Origin: Oleiharenicola lentus
GTDB lineage: Bacteria; Verrucomicrobiota; Verrucomicrobiia; Opitutales; Opitutaceae
DNA: 64,000 nt
Reading direction: 5' to 3'
NCBI RefSeq assembly: GCF_004118375.1
Contig: NZ_SDHX01000001.1
Coordinates: 124,001 to 188,000, forward strand
Position 1 is the first letter of the stretch. Every line of letters begins with the position of its first letter. A model generated the notes under the pieces. That model was given only the letters and a program-made list of their open reading frames with translations, ran no database searches and had not been told where the DNA came from. Below are positions 35,176-43,816 of the stretch, piece by piece. A program made the translations under genes and the position numbers.

Positions 35176-35640
35176 ATGAAAGCCTCGTTCACCGCGAAGG
35201 AATACCGCCAGCTCCTCGAGCTGGTGCATCTCGGCATGTGGACCGTCACCGCCTACCAGGGCGAGGATACCGCCGCCGCGAAGCGCTACTTCGCCCTCGA
35301 CCAGCGCCTGATGGAGATGGCGACCGCGATGGGTTGCGCCGATCTCGTGGAAGAGCGGGCCGACGGCACGCTCCAGCCCGCGCCCAAGCTCGCCGAGGAC
35401 GACCGCGTGCGCGAGATCCAGAGCGAGTTTCAGAACGATGTCTTCTGGCACGAGCTGGTGCAGCGCCTTGCCGACCGCGATCTCGCGGGCGAGCAGACCA
35501 AGCGCACGATGGAGACCCCCGGCGTCGAGCCCCCGCCATCGCGCGACGAACAGCTCAAGAAGATCGAGGACCGTTACTGGGCCGAGTTCGAGAAAAACGA
35601 CCTCGCCCATGTCTTCCTGCTGCGCGGCGGCCGGGGCTGA
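35176..35640 (+). CDS. Small cytoplasmic hypothetical protein
   Basis: A 154-residue protein starting MKASFTAKEYRQLLELVHLG, with no signal peptide and no domain I can name. It is mostly helical, with LDQRLMEMATAMGCADLVEE, FQNDVFWHELVQRLADRDLA and a C-terminal DRYWAEFEKNDLAHVFLLRG. The ATG at 35176 lies 53 bases after the TonB-C gene, preceded by AAGACC with no strong ribosome binding site. Similar proteins without annotation are familiar from other verrucomicrobia, but I cannot offer a function. Confidence 0.65.
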   Translation: MKASFTAKEYRQLLELVHLGMWTVTAYQGEDTAAAKRYFALDQRLMEMATAMGCADLVEERADGTLQPAPKLAEDDRVREIQSEFQNDVFWHELVQRLADRDLAGEQTKRTMETPGVEPPPSRDEQLKKIEDRYWAEFEKNDLAHVFLLRGGRG

Positions 35641-35688
35641 AAAAGACCGCGAGGCGGGATGGCCACCGCGCCGGTGGCCAGAATGAAC

Positions 35689-36162
35689 TCAATATTTCAG
35701 TCCGAGCCGTTTGTAGACGAAGTGGAGCAGCCACGCCGGCCCGATGAGCAGAAAGACCAGGTCCTTGAAGAACGACGGCTTCTTTCCCTCGATTTTGTGG
35801 CCGATAAACTGGCCGATCCACGCGACCACGAAAAGAAAGAGGCAGGTTTTCCACAGCGGCACCGGGCAAACCGCCGCCTGCCATTGGAGCAGGCCATGGC
35901 ACAGCCCCATGAACAGCAGCAGGCCCACGGCCAGCGGCGGGGACAGACGCAGATAGAAAACCAGGACGCCCAAAGCCGCCGGCAAGTCCCACGTGAACCA
36001 GGCCGGCCAAGCCCCCGGCACGGGCAGCGAACGGATGAAGCCCACCACGCAGAAGAAGATCACCGGCACGCAGATCCAGTGGATGAGCTCGTTGGTGTCG
36101 TGCTGATGGCTGTCGCCATAATCGGCGAACCACTGGTCGGCGGTCTTGCGGGGACGGCTCAT
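35689..36162 (-). CDS. Mpo1/DUF962-like membrane protein
   Basis: A 157-residue membrane protein. The N-terminal segment WFADYGDSHQHDTNELIHWI is the conserved His-rich part of the DUF962/Mpo1 family, followed by four hydrophobic helices, with WIGQFIGHKIEGKKPSFFKD before the last, again family-typical. In yeast Mpo1 is an iron-dependent dioxygenase acting on 2-hydroxy fatty acids. Bacterial members are uncharacterised, though the conserved histidines (SHQHDTNELIHW and GHKIEGKKP) are present here, so activity is possible. The ATG at 36162 (MSRPRKTADQ) fits the family start. The gene is divergent from the YceI-like gene, with 66 bases between them. Confidence 0.8.
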   Translation of the reverse strand: MSRPRKTADQWFADYGDSHQHDTNELIHWICVPVIFFCVVGFIRSLPVPGAWPAWFTWDLPAALGVLVFYLRLSPPLAVGLLLFMGLCHGLLQWQAAVCPVPLWKTCLFLFVVAWIGQFIGHKIEGKKPSFFKDLVFLLIGPAWLLHFVYKRLGLKY

Positions 36163-36228
36163 GGCGGGCGGGGGGCGCACCAAACTGCGCGTTTGCGGTC
36201 GGAGGGGCGAGCGCCATATTGCCCGCCC

Positions 36229-36786
36229 ATGAGAAGCATCCGCACGCTCGCCCTGTTGCTGCTCCTGCCCCTCGCCCTCGTGGCGGCGGAGCGCCCGTTG
36301 AAGGTGGACCGCACCCGCTCCTACGTGGACGTGGACGTGAAGGCCACCGTGGACTCCTTCACCGCCCGGCTCGACGCCTATGATCTGCGCGCCACCGTGG
36401 ACAACAAGGATCGCATCAAGACCGCGGTCCTGACGTTTCGTTTTGCCGACCTCAAGACCGGCAAGGCCGAACGCGACACCGGCATGATCGCCTGGCTCGG
36501 CGGCGGCGACCCCACCGGCCGCTTCGAACTGGGCATCCTCGCGCTCACGCCGTCCGGCCAGGGCCAGGCTTCGGGCAACCTCACCTTTCATGGCCAGACG
36601 CACCTGGTGGAATTTCCCGTCAACGTGGTCCAGGCCGAGGGCGCCCATGTGATCACGGGCGAGGCGACGATCGATCACCGCAACTGGGGCTTGAAGAAAT
36701 ACCGCAAGCTCGGCGTGCTGACCGTGGACCCCGAGGTGAAGATCCGTTTCAAGTTCACCGGCACGCCGGGCGAAGCGGCCAAGTAA
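36229..36786 (+). CDS. YceI family periplasmic protein
   Basis: A 185-residue protein with a signal peptide (MRSIRTLALLLLLPLALVAA) and a YceI-like lipocalin-fold body: SYVDVDVKATVDSFTARLDA, VLTFRFADLKTGKAERDTGM, GNLTFHGQTHLVEFPVNVV and a closing DPEVKIRFKFTG strand. YceI proteins bind isoprenoid lipids in the periplasm and are often tied to acid or polyamine response. The start ATG at 36229 is the first that gives the signal. It ends 34 bases before the convergent M16 peptidase stop. Confidence 0.83.
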   Translation: MRSIRTLALLLLLPLALVAAERPLKVDRTRSYVDVDVKATVDSFTARLDAYDLRATVDNKDRIKTAVLTFRFADLKTGKAERDTGMIAWLGGGDPTGRFELGILALTPSGQGQASGNLTFHGQTHLVEFPVNVVQAEGAHVITGEATIDHRNWGLKKYRKLGVLTVDPEVKIRFKFTGTPGEAAK

Positions 36787-36820
36787 GCGACCGGGCCGGT
36801 CAGCCGGCAGATCCTGCCCT

Positions 36821-39664
36821 TCACATCTTCGTTCCTTCGAACACGCCCACAAAGGGCTTGGGCACGACGATCGCGGTGCGGGCGTTGGCGGCCGGCAGCA
36901 CCCGGGCGGCCCAGGCGTTGACTTCCTCGAGCGTCAGCTGCTCCACGAGACCGTTGTGCAGCGCGAGGATCTCGTCCACGCGGCCCGGCTTCTCCTGCGC
37001 GCGCTTGAACAGGCTGAGAAGAAATCCGTTGTCCTTGAAGCCGCGGCGGAGCTGGCTGCGCACGATGCCCACGCCGCCGGCAAACTCCTCGGCGGTCGCG
37101 CCGGCCGCGAGCCGGGCGGCGGTGGCCTCCACCACCTGCGCGACCTGCTGCACGTCAGCGGGCGTGCAGTCCACGGTCGCTTCCATGAGGCCGAAGTTCT
37201 CGAAGCCGCCGAAGGGGTTGAAACTGGCGCTCGGGCCGTAGGAGAAACCGTAGCCGTCGCGCACCTGCTCGCGGATGCGGAACTCCAGGAGCTTGCTGAG
37301 CACCTGGAGCGCGGCATTGTCGCGCGAAGTGATGCGGCCGGTGACCGGCCAGTTGCCCTGCACGAGGCCGAGGTTGAGCTCGCCGATGAACTCGAAGCGC
37401 TTCACGCCGGCGGGGGCGGACACCTTCACGGGCTGCGGGGCGAGGGACCGGTCCTTGGCCGCGGCCCGCGGACCGAGGGTGCCGAGGGTGCGTCCGAGGG
37501 ACTGCAGCAGCGCGTCGCGCGAGACGTCGCCCACGACGGTCACCTCGACATAGCCGGTGGTCAGCGGCGGCTCCATCCAGCGCTGCACGTCGGCGGCGCC
37601 GAGCGAGGCGAAATCCTTGAACGTGCCCGACATGAAGCGGGCGTCGCCCTGGAACAGGTGGTCGTTCATCTGCCGCAGGCCTTCCTGGAAACCCATGATC
37701 GAGCTGATGCGGCCGATGGCGGCGAGGGCGCGCTGCTCCTGGTGGGCGTAGGGGTTGAACTTCGGGCTGCGGATGATCTCGGTGACGATGCCGAGGAAGG
37801 TCTCGACCTGGGCGGTGGCCATGAGGCCGCGGAAGGCGAAGGCGTCGTTGTCGGCGAGGTCGAAGCTGAAGTTCAGCAGCTTGCGGTCGATGATCTGCGC
37901 CAGCTGGTCGGTCTGGTAGTAGATCGTGCCGCTGCCCATGAGCGTGTTGAGGCCGAATTCCTTCAGCGCCGGCTGCTTGCCGGGCATCGTGAGCAGGCCG
38001 TCGCCCACGCGCACGATGGCCTGCACGAGGCCGGGTTCGTGTTTGGTGGGAATGAAGTTCAGGCGAACGTTGTTCGAAAGCCGCAGCAGCTCGACGCCGA
38101 GTTCCGGGACGCTGCGGGTCTCGGCGATGGTGGACGCCGGACCCGGTTTCTTCAGCACAAAGGGTTCGTCCTTCGGGGCGGGCGGCAGGAGGTAGGACAA
38201 CTCGCCGCGCCGGTGTTTCTGCACGGTTTTAAGCACCTCGGCGGGTTTCAGCTCGATGTCCACGTCGCCACCGACGTGAAAGGCCATGGCGTCGAGGTTC
38301 CAGAGCGAGCGGAAGGCGCGGTTCAGCTCGTCGGGCTTGAGACCGGCCAGCCACTCGCTGGTCCAGGCAAGTTCAGTGGCGGGCCCGAAGAACACCGCGC
38401 CCTCCGCGATCGAGTCGGCGAGGTCGGAGCAAAGCTCCGCCGGCTCCATCACCGGCAGCAGGGAGATTTGGTGCTGGGTGTATTCCAGGTAGCGCGTGCG
38501 CAGCTCGTTGACCTCGGCGGCGGTGAAGCCGCGTTTCACGACATCGCGCACCGCCTGGTCCACGCCGAGCAGGCCCTGCGACCAGGCGTCGCCGGGCACC
38601 TGCACCGAGGCGACGACCGATTCGAAGCCCATGATGGTTTCGTAGGACGCCTGCGGATTGCCCGCGCCGGGAACCTGGTGGCCCAGGCGCCGGGCGAACA
38701 GCTCGAGCGCGACCGAGTTGCGCCATTGGTGGAGCACGGCCTCGCGTGGATCCATTTTCGCCGGAAGCGGGCCGGCGCTCGCGGCCAGGGTTTCCGCCGA
38801 GCCGATGCCCGAGACCCGGAACACCCCGGCGCGCAACGCCCGAAGCTCGGGCTTGCCCGGCGGACGCGCCGGAATCGGCGTCGCGGGTTTAACCAACGAG
38901 GCGAATTTTTCCCGGATGACGCCCTCGAGCGCCACCGGGTCAAAGTCGCCCGCGACCACCACGGTCATCAGGTCGGGCCGGTAGCAGCGCTGATAAAAAT
39001 CGAGGAACTGCTCGCGGCGGAGGCTCCGCAGGGTCTCGTCGGTGCCGATGGGGGAGTGTTCCGCGAAGTTCACCCCGCGGAAGATCACCGGCATGGTGGC
39101 GTCCACCTGCTGTTCCGAGAGACCGCCGCGGTTGCGCTTCTCGGCGAAGATCACCCGGCGCTCCCGGTCGATGACGGCGGACTCGAAGGTGATGCTGCCG
39201 GCCACGCCGCGGAAGAACCGCAGCCCGTCGGCGAGGAAGCGCGGTTCGTTTTCCCGAAAATCGAGGCTGTAGATCGTGTTGTCGAAGGTCGTGAAGGCGT
39301 TGATGTCGGAGCCATATTCCGCGCCCAGCCGCCGGAAGAACGCCAGCATCTGCAGCTCGTTCATCTCGGCGCTGCCGTGAAAGGCCATGTGCTCGGTGAA
39401 GTGGGCGATGCCGAGCTCATCCTCCCGCTCGTCCACCGACCCGGCCAGCACCACCAGTTTCATCGACACCTGGCCGGGCACGCCGCGGTGCGGGAGGAGG
39501 GCGTAGCGCAGGCCGTTGTCGAGCCGGCCCCAGACGACGCGCTCATCGGGCTTGTGCGCCGTGCCCTCGTGGGCCCAGCGTCCGGCGCGCGGGTCAACCG
39601 CGGCAAGGATCGAACCGGTCAGCAGGCAGAGCAGGAGCAGCGTTCGCAACAACGGTGACTTCAT
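36821..39664 (-). CDS. M16 family zinc peptidase (pitrilysin-like), exported
   Basis: A 947-residue protein with a signal peptide (residues 1-22). The inverted zinc motif is HFTEH at 88-92, with the distal Glu in DRERRVIFAEKRNR around residue 165. It has the full double arrangement of M16 domains: the catalytic N-terminal half (about 40-480) and the non-catalytic C-terminal half (about 500-930, with VEVTVVGDVSRDALLQSLG and GYGFSYGPSASFNPFGGFEN). Such periplasmic enzymes degrade short peptides. The ATG at 39664 is well placed for the signal. The nearest neighbour on the same strand is the his operon, 130 bases upstream, but there is no sign of functional linkage. Confidence 0.9.
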   Translation of the reverse strand: MKSPLLRTLLLLCLLTGSILAAVDPRAGRWAHEGTAHKPDERVVWGRLDNGLRYALLPHRGVPGQVSMKLVVLAGSVDEREDELGIAHFTEHMAFHGSAEMNELQMLAFFRRLGAEYGSDINAFTTFDNTIYSLDFRENEPRFLADGLRFFRGVAGSITFESAVIDRERRVIFAEKRNRGGLSEQQVDATMPVIFRGVNFAEHSPIGTDETLRSLRREQFLDFYQRCYRPDLMTVVVAGDFDPVALEGVIREKFASLVKPATPIPARPPGKPELRALRAGVFRVSGIGSAETLAASAGPLPAKMDPREAVLHQWRNSVALELFARRLGHQVPGAGNPQASYETIMGFESVVASVQVPGDAWSQGLLGVDQAVRDVVKRGFTAAEVNELRTRYLEYTQHQISLLPVMEPAELCSDLADSIAEGAVFFGPATELAWTSEWLAGLKPDELNRAFRSLWNLDAMAFHVGGDVDIELKPAEVLKTVQKHRRGELSYLLPPAPKDEPFVLKKPGPASTIAETRSVPELGVELLRLSNNVRLNFIPTKHEPGLVQAIVRVGDGLLTMPGKQPALKEFGLNTLMGSGTIYYQTDQLAQIIDRKLLNFSFDLADNDAFAFRGLMATAQVETFLGIVTEIIRSPKFNPYAHQEQRALAAIGRISSIMGFQEGLRQMNDHLFQGDARFMSGTFKDFASLGAADVQRWMEPPLTTGYVEVTVVGDVSRDALLQSLGRTLGTLGPRAAAKDRSLAPQPVKVSAPAGVKRFEFIGELNLGLVQGNWPVTGRITSRDNAALQVLSKLLEFRIREQVRDGYGFSYGPSASFNPFGGFENFGLMEATVDCTPADVQQVAQVVEATAARLAAGATAEEFAGGVGIVRSQLRRGFKDNGFLLSLFKRAQEKPGRVDEILALHNGLVEQLTLEEVNAWAARVLPAANARTAIVVPKPFVGVFEGTKM

Positions 39665-39794
39665 GGGGCGGAACGCCCTGAAGGTGCGCGACTCGCGTCC
39701 CGGCGCAACTCCGGGTTTTGGGGACCACGGCGCAGGGGCCGGGGCTGCATTGACCCAAACCCCGGGGCGCGGGCGACCCGGCCCGCGGCTTTCC

Positions 39795-40409
39795 TCACTT
39801 CTTCGGGGCGTGACGCTTCTCGAGGACGGCGATGGCGTCGGCCAGGCGCAGCTTCTTCACGCGCAGGAGCACGATGAGGTGGTAGAGCAGGTCGGCGGCT
39901 TCGCCGGCGAAGTCCTTTTGCTTGCCCGCCACGGCGGCCAGCGCGGTCTCGAGGCCCTCCTCGCCGACCTTCTGGGCGACGCGGCCCACGCCCTCCTTGG
40001 CGAGGCGCACGGTGTAGCTGCTCGTGTCGCCGCCCTTGATGCGCTCGTCGAGGAACTGTTCGAGGTGGCCGAGGAAGCCCACGCCGCCCACGAGCGCGCC
40101 GTCGCCGAAGCAGCTCACGGTGCCGCGGTGGCAGGTCGGGCCCACGGGGTTGGCCTGCACGAGGAGCGTGTCGTTGTCGCAGTCCACCTCGACGCTCACG
40201 ACCTTGAGGAAGTGGCCGGACGACTCGCCCTTCGTCCAGAGGCGGTCCTTGGTGCGGCTGAAGAACGTGACCTTCTTCGTGCGCAGGGTCTTCTTCAGCG
40301 CCTCGGCGTTCATGTAGCCGAGCATGAGCACCTGCAGGGTGGCGGCGTCCTGCACGATGGCGGGCACGAGGCCGTTGGTCTTCTTCCAGTCGATTTTCGG
40401 GAGTTTCAT
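39795..40409 (-). CDS. hisIE: Bifunctional phosphoribosyl-AMP cyclohydrolase / phosphoribosyl-ATP pyrophosphatase
   Basis: A 204-residue fusion performing steps 2 and 3 of histidine biosynthesis. The HisI part (about 1-115) has LMLGYMNAEAL, TKGESSGHFLKV and the zinc-site segment DCDNDTLLVQANPVGPTCHR. The HisE part (about 120-200) has TSSYTVRLAKEGVGRVAQKV and GEEGLETALAAV, the MazG-like acidic helices, and ends LADAIAVLEKRH. It is the last gene of the his operon and is separated from hisF by a 123-base gap holding an inverted repeat. HisI-HisE fusion is the enteric arrangement. Confidence 0.93.
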   Translation of the reverse strand: MKLPKIDWKKTNGLVPAIVQDAATLQVLMLGYMNAEALKKTLRTKKVTFFSRTKDRLWTKGESSGHFLKVVSVEVDCDNDTLLVQANPVGPTCHRGTVSCFGDGALVGGVGFLGHLEQFLDERIKGGDTSSYTVRLAKEGVGRVAQKVGEEGLETALAAVAGKQKDFAGEAADLLYHLIVLLRVKKLRLADAIAVLEKRHAPKK

Positions 40410-40439
40410 GGGAACGGAAAAATTAAAAACACGATGCGT

Positions 40440-40520
40440 GTCATCCTGAGCGGAGCGAAGGATCCAGGAAATGACCGCGGGCGGATGATCCGCTGGATTC
40501 TTCGCCGCGCTCAGGATGAC
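40440..40520. repeat. Long imperfect inverted repeat between hisF and hisIE
   Basis: Two 28-base arms (40440-40467 and 40493-40520) pair with three mismatches around a 25-base loop. The left arm reads TCATCCTGAGCGGAGCGAAG. This TCATCCTGAGCG...AAGGATC motif is familiar as a dispersed repeat in many unrelated genomes. In the mRNA it would form a stable hairpin between two his cistrons. Confidence 0.8.
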
Positions 40521-40532
40521 GGGAGGCTTGGG

Positions 40533-41300
40533 TCATGGTCGGATCGGGATGCCGTCGGCGATGAGCTGTTCCTTGAGCTTGGGAATGGCGATGACGCCCT
40601 TGTGGAAGACGGAGGCGGCCAGCGCACCGTCCACGCCGGCAATCCGGAACACATCATTGAAGTGGCTGATCTCGCCGGCACCCCCGGAGGCCACGAGCGG
40701 AATGTGCAGCAGGGCACGCAGGGCCTTCAGCTGCACAAGGTCGTAGCCGCGGCGCACGCCGTCCTGGTTCATGCAGTTGAGCACGACCTCGCCGGCGCCG
40801 AGCTTCTGCGCCTCGACGGCCCAGTCGAGCGTGCGCCAGCGGGTGGCGCGCGTCTTGGTCGGGTCGCCGGTGTATTGTTTCACGAAGTAGTCACCGTCTT
40901 CCGTGCGGCTGTCGATGCCGACGACCACACATTGCGAGCCGAACTCGCGGGCCAGCTCGCCGATGAGGGCGGGGTTTTCGAGGGCGGGGGAGTTGATGGA
41001 GATCTTGTCCGCGCCGCCATGGAGGATCTCCCGGGCACCGTCGAGCGACCGGATGCCACCGGCCACGCAGAAGGGGATGTCGAGGACCTTGGCCACGCGC
41101 GTGACCCACTCGGTCGAGACCGTGCGGCCGTCGCTGCTGGCGGTGATGTCGTAGAACACCAGCTCGTCGGCGCCCTCGTCGCGGTAGCGCGAGGCCAGCT
41201 CGATGATGTCGCCCACGTCCTCGTGGTCGCGGAACTGCGTGCCCTTGACGACGCGACCGTCGCGGACGTCGAGGCAGGGAATGATGCGGCGGGCTAACAT
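40533..41300 (-). CDS. hisF: Imidazole glycerol phosphate synthase, cyclase subunit
   Basis: A 255-residue (beta/alpha)8 barrel. [20 protein letters not shown] holds the catalytic Asp near residue 11. [20 protein letters not shown] follows (a second acid is expected near 130), then [20 protein letters not shown] and a final phosphate-binding [11 protein letters not shown]. With HisH it converts PRFAR and ammonia to imidazole glycerol phosphate and AICAR. The ATG at 41300 matches the family start. A 127-base gap with an inverted repeat separates it from hisA. Confidence 0.95.
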   Translation of the reverse strand: MLARRIIPCLDVRDGRVVKGTQFRDHEDVGDIIELASRYRDEGADELVFYDITASSDGRTVSTEWVTRVAKVLDIPFCVAGGIRSLDGAREILHGGADKISINSPALENPALIGELAREFGSQCVVVGIDSRTEDGDYFVKQYTGDPTKTRATRWRTLDWAVEAQKLGAGEVVLNCMNQDGVRRGYDLVQLKALRALLHIPLVASGGAGEISHFNDVFRIAGVDGALAASVFHKGVIAIPKLKEQLIADGIPIRP

Positions 41301-41327
41301 GGGGGAAAATTCCAAACGCCAGACGCC

Positions 41328-41418
41328 AAACGCCAAAGAAATCCGAAACGAGAGATTTCGAGAATGGGCGTGGTTCCGCTGCTTTGAGGATACATTGGCA
41401 TCTGGACCTTTGGCGTTT
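41328..41418. repeat. Inverted repeat in the hisA-hisF gap
   Basis: Arms AAACGCCAAAG (41328-41338) and CTTTGGCGTTT (41408-41418) match exactly. Just upstream, CCAAACGCCAGACGCC partly repeats the left arm. The hairpin would sit in the his mRNA between hisA and hisF, where compact operons normally have an overlap. Confidence 0.7.
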
Positions 41419-41427
41419 GGGATTTCT

Positions 41428-42156
41428 TCAGCAGGCCAAAGCCTGTTGCAGGTTGAATTTTTTCTCGTAGAGCGCGCGTCCGACGATGACGCCGGAGCTG
41501 CCGGTCGGCTTGAGGCCGCGGAGGTCGTCGAGCGACGACACGCCGCCCGAGGCCTGGATCTGAAGCGAGGGAAATTTCTGCACGAGCGAGGCGTAGAGCG
41601 CGGTGTTCGGTCCCGTCAGCTTGCCGTCGCGGCTGATGTCGGTGCACAGGATGTGCTTCAGGCCGGAGGCGAGGAAGCCGTTCAGGAAATCGTCGAGCGC
41701 GACGCCCGTGCTCTCCTGCCAGCCGGCGGCGGCCACGCGCGGCACGCCGGCCGCGTCGAGACGGACGTCGGGCGACAGGATGATTTTCTCGGGGTCGAAC
41801 GTTCGCAGCCAGTCGTGAACGAGCGCCGGTTGCTTCACGGCGACGCTGCCGACGATCACGCGCTGGGCGCCGGCGGCTAGCAGCGCGGCGATCTGGGCTT
41901 CCTCGCGGATACCGCCGCCGGTTTGCATGCGCAGGCCACTGCCGCGGGCGATCTTTTCGACAAGCGGGGTCTGGCGTTTGGTCGGATCCTTGGCGCCGTC
42001 GAGATCCACGACGTGCAACCAGGTGGCGCCGGCCGCGGCGAACTCCTTTGCGACCGCGAGCGGGTCGTCGCCGTAGGATTTCTCCTGGTCGAATTTCCCC
42101 TCGGTCAGGCGCACCACGCGCCCACCGCGAAGGTCGATGGCGGGGTAGATGATCAT
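41428..42156 (-). CDS. hisA: ProFAR isomerase (1-(5-phosphoribosyl)-5-[(phosphoribosylamino)methylideneamino]imidazole-4-carboxamide isomerase)
   Basis: A 242-residue (beta/alpha)8 barrel starting [20 protein letters not shown], with the catalytic Asp at residue 8. [12 protein letters not shown] and [20 protein letters not shown] form the first phosphate site, a second acid lies near [11 protein letters not shown], and [15 protein letters not shown] with [13 protein letters not shown] closes the second site. It catalyses the Amadori rearrangement before HisFH. Its ATG overlaps the hisH stop in an ATGA. Only the part from 42156 is hisA; the frame upstream is shadow. Confidence 0.95.
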   Translation of the reverse strand: MIIYPAIDLRGGRVVRLTEGKFDQEKSYGDDPLAVAKEFAAAGATWLHVVDLDGAKDPTKRQTPLVEKIARGSGLRMQTGGGIREEAQIAALLAAGAQRVIVGSVAVKQPALVHDWLRTFDPEKIILSPDVRLDAAGVPRVAAAGWQESTGVALDDFLNGFLASGLKHILCTDISRDGKLTGPNTALYASLVQKFPSLQIQASGGVSSLDDLRGLKPTGSSGVIVGRALYEKKFNLQQALAC

Positions 42157-42749
42157 ACGCGGCCCTCCACGAAATTCTGGAGCAGGCGCGCGCCGGCGGG
42201 GCCGGAGCGCTCCGGGTGGAACTGGGCGCCGGAGAAGTTGCCGCGCTGGACGATGGCGGTGAACGGCGTGCCATGGGTGCAGCTGGCGACGGTGAAGGCG
42301 TTCACCGGGGCGGCGTAGCTGTGCACGAAATAAAATCGCGCCTCGGGCTCGACGCCGTCGAGCAGGGCGGGCTTGCGGCCGGTGAGGAGCGTGTTCCAGC
42401 CCATGTGCGGCACGGTGATGCCGGGCGAATTCGGGAGCAGCGCGACTTTGCCCGGGATGAGGCCGAGCGTCTCCACGCCACCGTCTTCTTCGGACTCCTC
42501 GAACAGGAGCTGCATGCCCAGGCAGACGCCGAGCACCGGCTGGGTGAGTCCACGGACGCAATCGACCAGCCCCTTGGCGCGCAGGCGTTTCATGCCCTCG
42601 GAGGCCGAGCCGACACCGGGCAAGATGACGCGCTCCGCCGCGCGGATGACCGCGGGGTCGGCCGTGAGTTCGCTTTGGACGCCAAGCCGCTCGAGCGCGA
42701 AGCGCACCGAGGCGATGTTGGCGCCGCCGCTGTCGACGATGGCGAGCAT
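42153..42749 (-). CDS. hisH: Imidazole glycerol phosphate synthase, glutaminase subunit
   Basis: A 198-residue class I glutamine amidotransferase. The nucleophile Cys lies in GVCLGMQLLFEES, the oxyanion strand in LPGVGSASEGMKRL, and the His/Glu pair in GAQFHPERSGPAG near the C-terminus. It supplies ammonia to HisF through the barrel. The start ATG shares a base with the hisB stop (TGATG), and the stop overlaps hisA by four bases. Length is normal for the family. Confidence 0.95.
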   Translation of the reverse strand: MLAIVDSGGANIASVRFALERLGVQSELTADPAVIRAAERVILPGVGSASEGMKRLRAKGLVDCVRGLTQPVLGVCLGMQLLFEESEEDGGVETLGLIPGKVALLPNSPGITVPHMGWNTLLTGRKPALLDGVEPEARFYFVHSYAAPVNAFTVASCTHGTPFTAIVQRGNFSGAQFHPERSGPAGARLLQNFVEGRV

Positions 42750-43816
42750 CAGAGCACTCCTTTCGTGCTGGGGATTTCGCTGCCGGCACCACGGGCGACG
42801 GCGGGTCGCAGCGCGCGGCCGAAGCCCTTGAAGAGGGCCTCGATCATGTGGTGGGTGTTGTCGCCTTTCACGGACATGTGGAGCGTCGCCCCGAGCGTGG
42901 TCGCGAGCGACTGGAAGAAGTGCGGCACGAGCTCGGTCGGCAACTGCCCGACGTTCTCGCGCGGGAAGTTCGCCTCGAACACGAAGTAGGGCCGGCCGCT
43001 GAGGTCGATCGCCACCTCGGCCTTGGCCTCGTCCATCGGCATCGTGAAGCCGTAGCGGCCGATGCCGCGCTTGTCACCGAGCGCCTGCTTGAGCGCCGCG
43101 CCGAGCGCGAGGCCGACGTCCTCGACCGTGTGGTGCTCGTCGATGTGCAGGTCGCCCGCGCAGGTGATGACCAGGCTGATGCCCGCATTGCGGGCGATCT
43201 GGTCGAGCATGTGGTCGAAGAACCCGAGTCCGGTGGCGAATTTCGCCGGTGCGACGGCGTCGAGGTCCACGCTCACGGAAATTTTCGTCTCCTTCGTCTG
43301 GCGGGCGATCACGGCGCGGCGCGGGGCGTCGGCGATCTGGCGGGCGATTTCGGTCCAGCCGAGGGTCTTCGGATTGTAGCGCAGGCCGCGCACACCGAGA
43401 TTTTGCGCCAACTGCACGTCAGTATCGCGGTCGCCGATGACGTAGGACTCTTCGCGCGACCAGGACGTGTCCTTCAGGTAGTCGAGCACGAGCCCGACCT
43501 TGGGCTTCCGACAGTCGCAGCGGTCGGCGACGGTGTGTGGGCACACGCGCACGGCCTCGAAGGCGATGCCCTGGGACTGCAGAATTTGGAGCAGGAGGTT
43601 TTGCAGCGGGCGAAATTCCTCCTCGCGGAAGCTCGGGGTGCCGAGGCCGTCCTGGTTGGTGACCATGACAAAGGTCCAGCCGGCGTCGCGCAGGCGCTGG
43701 AGCGCGGCGATGCAGTCGGGTTCGAGCGCGAACTTGTCGAGGCAGTCGATCTGGAAGTCGGCGGGCTCGGTGATGAGCGTGCCATCACGGTCGATGAAGA
43801 GGATTTTCTTAGACAC
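42749..43816 (-). CDS. hisB: Bifunctional histidinol-phosphatase / imidazoleglycerol-phosphate dehydratase
   Basis: A 355-residue fusion. The HAD-type phosphatase half (about 1-165) has FIDRDGTLITEP with the DxDxT nucleophile and a zinc loop CPHTVADRCDCRKPKVG. The dehydratase half (about 170-355) has GFFDHMLDQIARNAG, HIDEHHTVEDVGLALG and a final KGDNTHHMIEALFKGFGRAL. The start is GTG at 43816 (VSKKILFIDRDG), eight bases inside the hisC end; no ATG near the conserved start exists in this frame. The HisN-HisB fusion is typical of enteric and some other bacteria and supports the idea that the operon has gammaproteobacterial-like ancestry. Confidence 0.93.
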   Translation of the reverse strand: MSKKILFIDRDGTLITEPADFQIDCLDKFALEPDCIAALQRLRDAGWTFVMVTNQDGLGTPSFREEEFRPLQNLLLQILQSQGIAFEAVRVCPHTVADRCDCRKPKVGLVLDYLKDTSWSREESYVIGDRDTDVQLAQNLGVRGLRYNPKTLGWTEIARQIADAPRRAVIARQTKETKISVSVDLDAVAPAKFATGLGFFDHMLDQIARNAGISLVITCAGDLHIDEHHTVEDVGLALGAALKQALGDKRGIGRYGFTMPMDEAKAEVAIDLSGRPYFVFEANFPRENVGQLPTELVPHFFQSLATTLGATLHMSVKGDNTHHMIEALFKGFGRALRPAVARGAGSEIPSTKGVL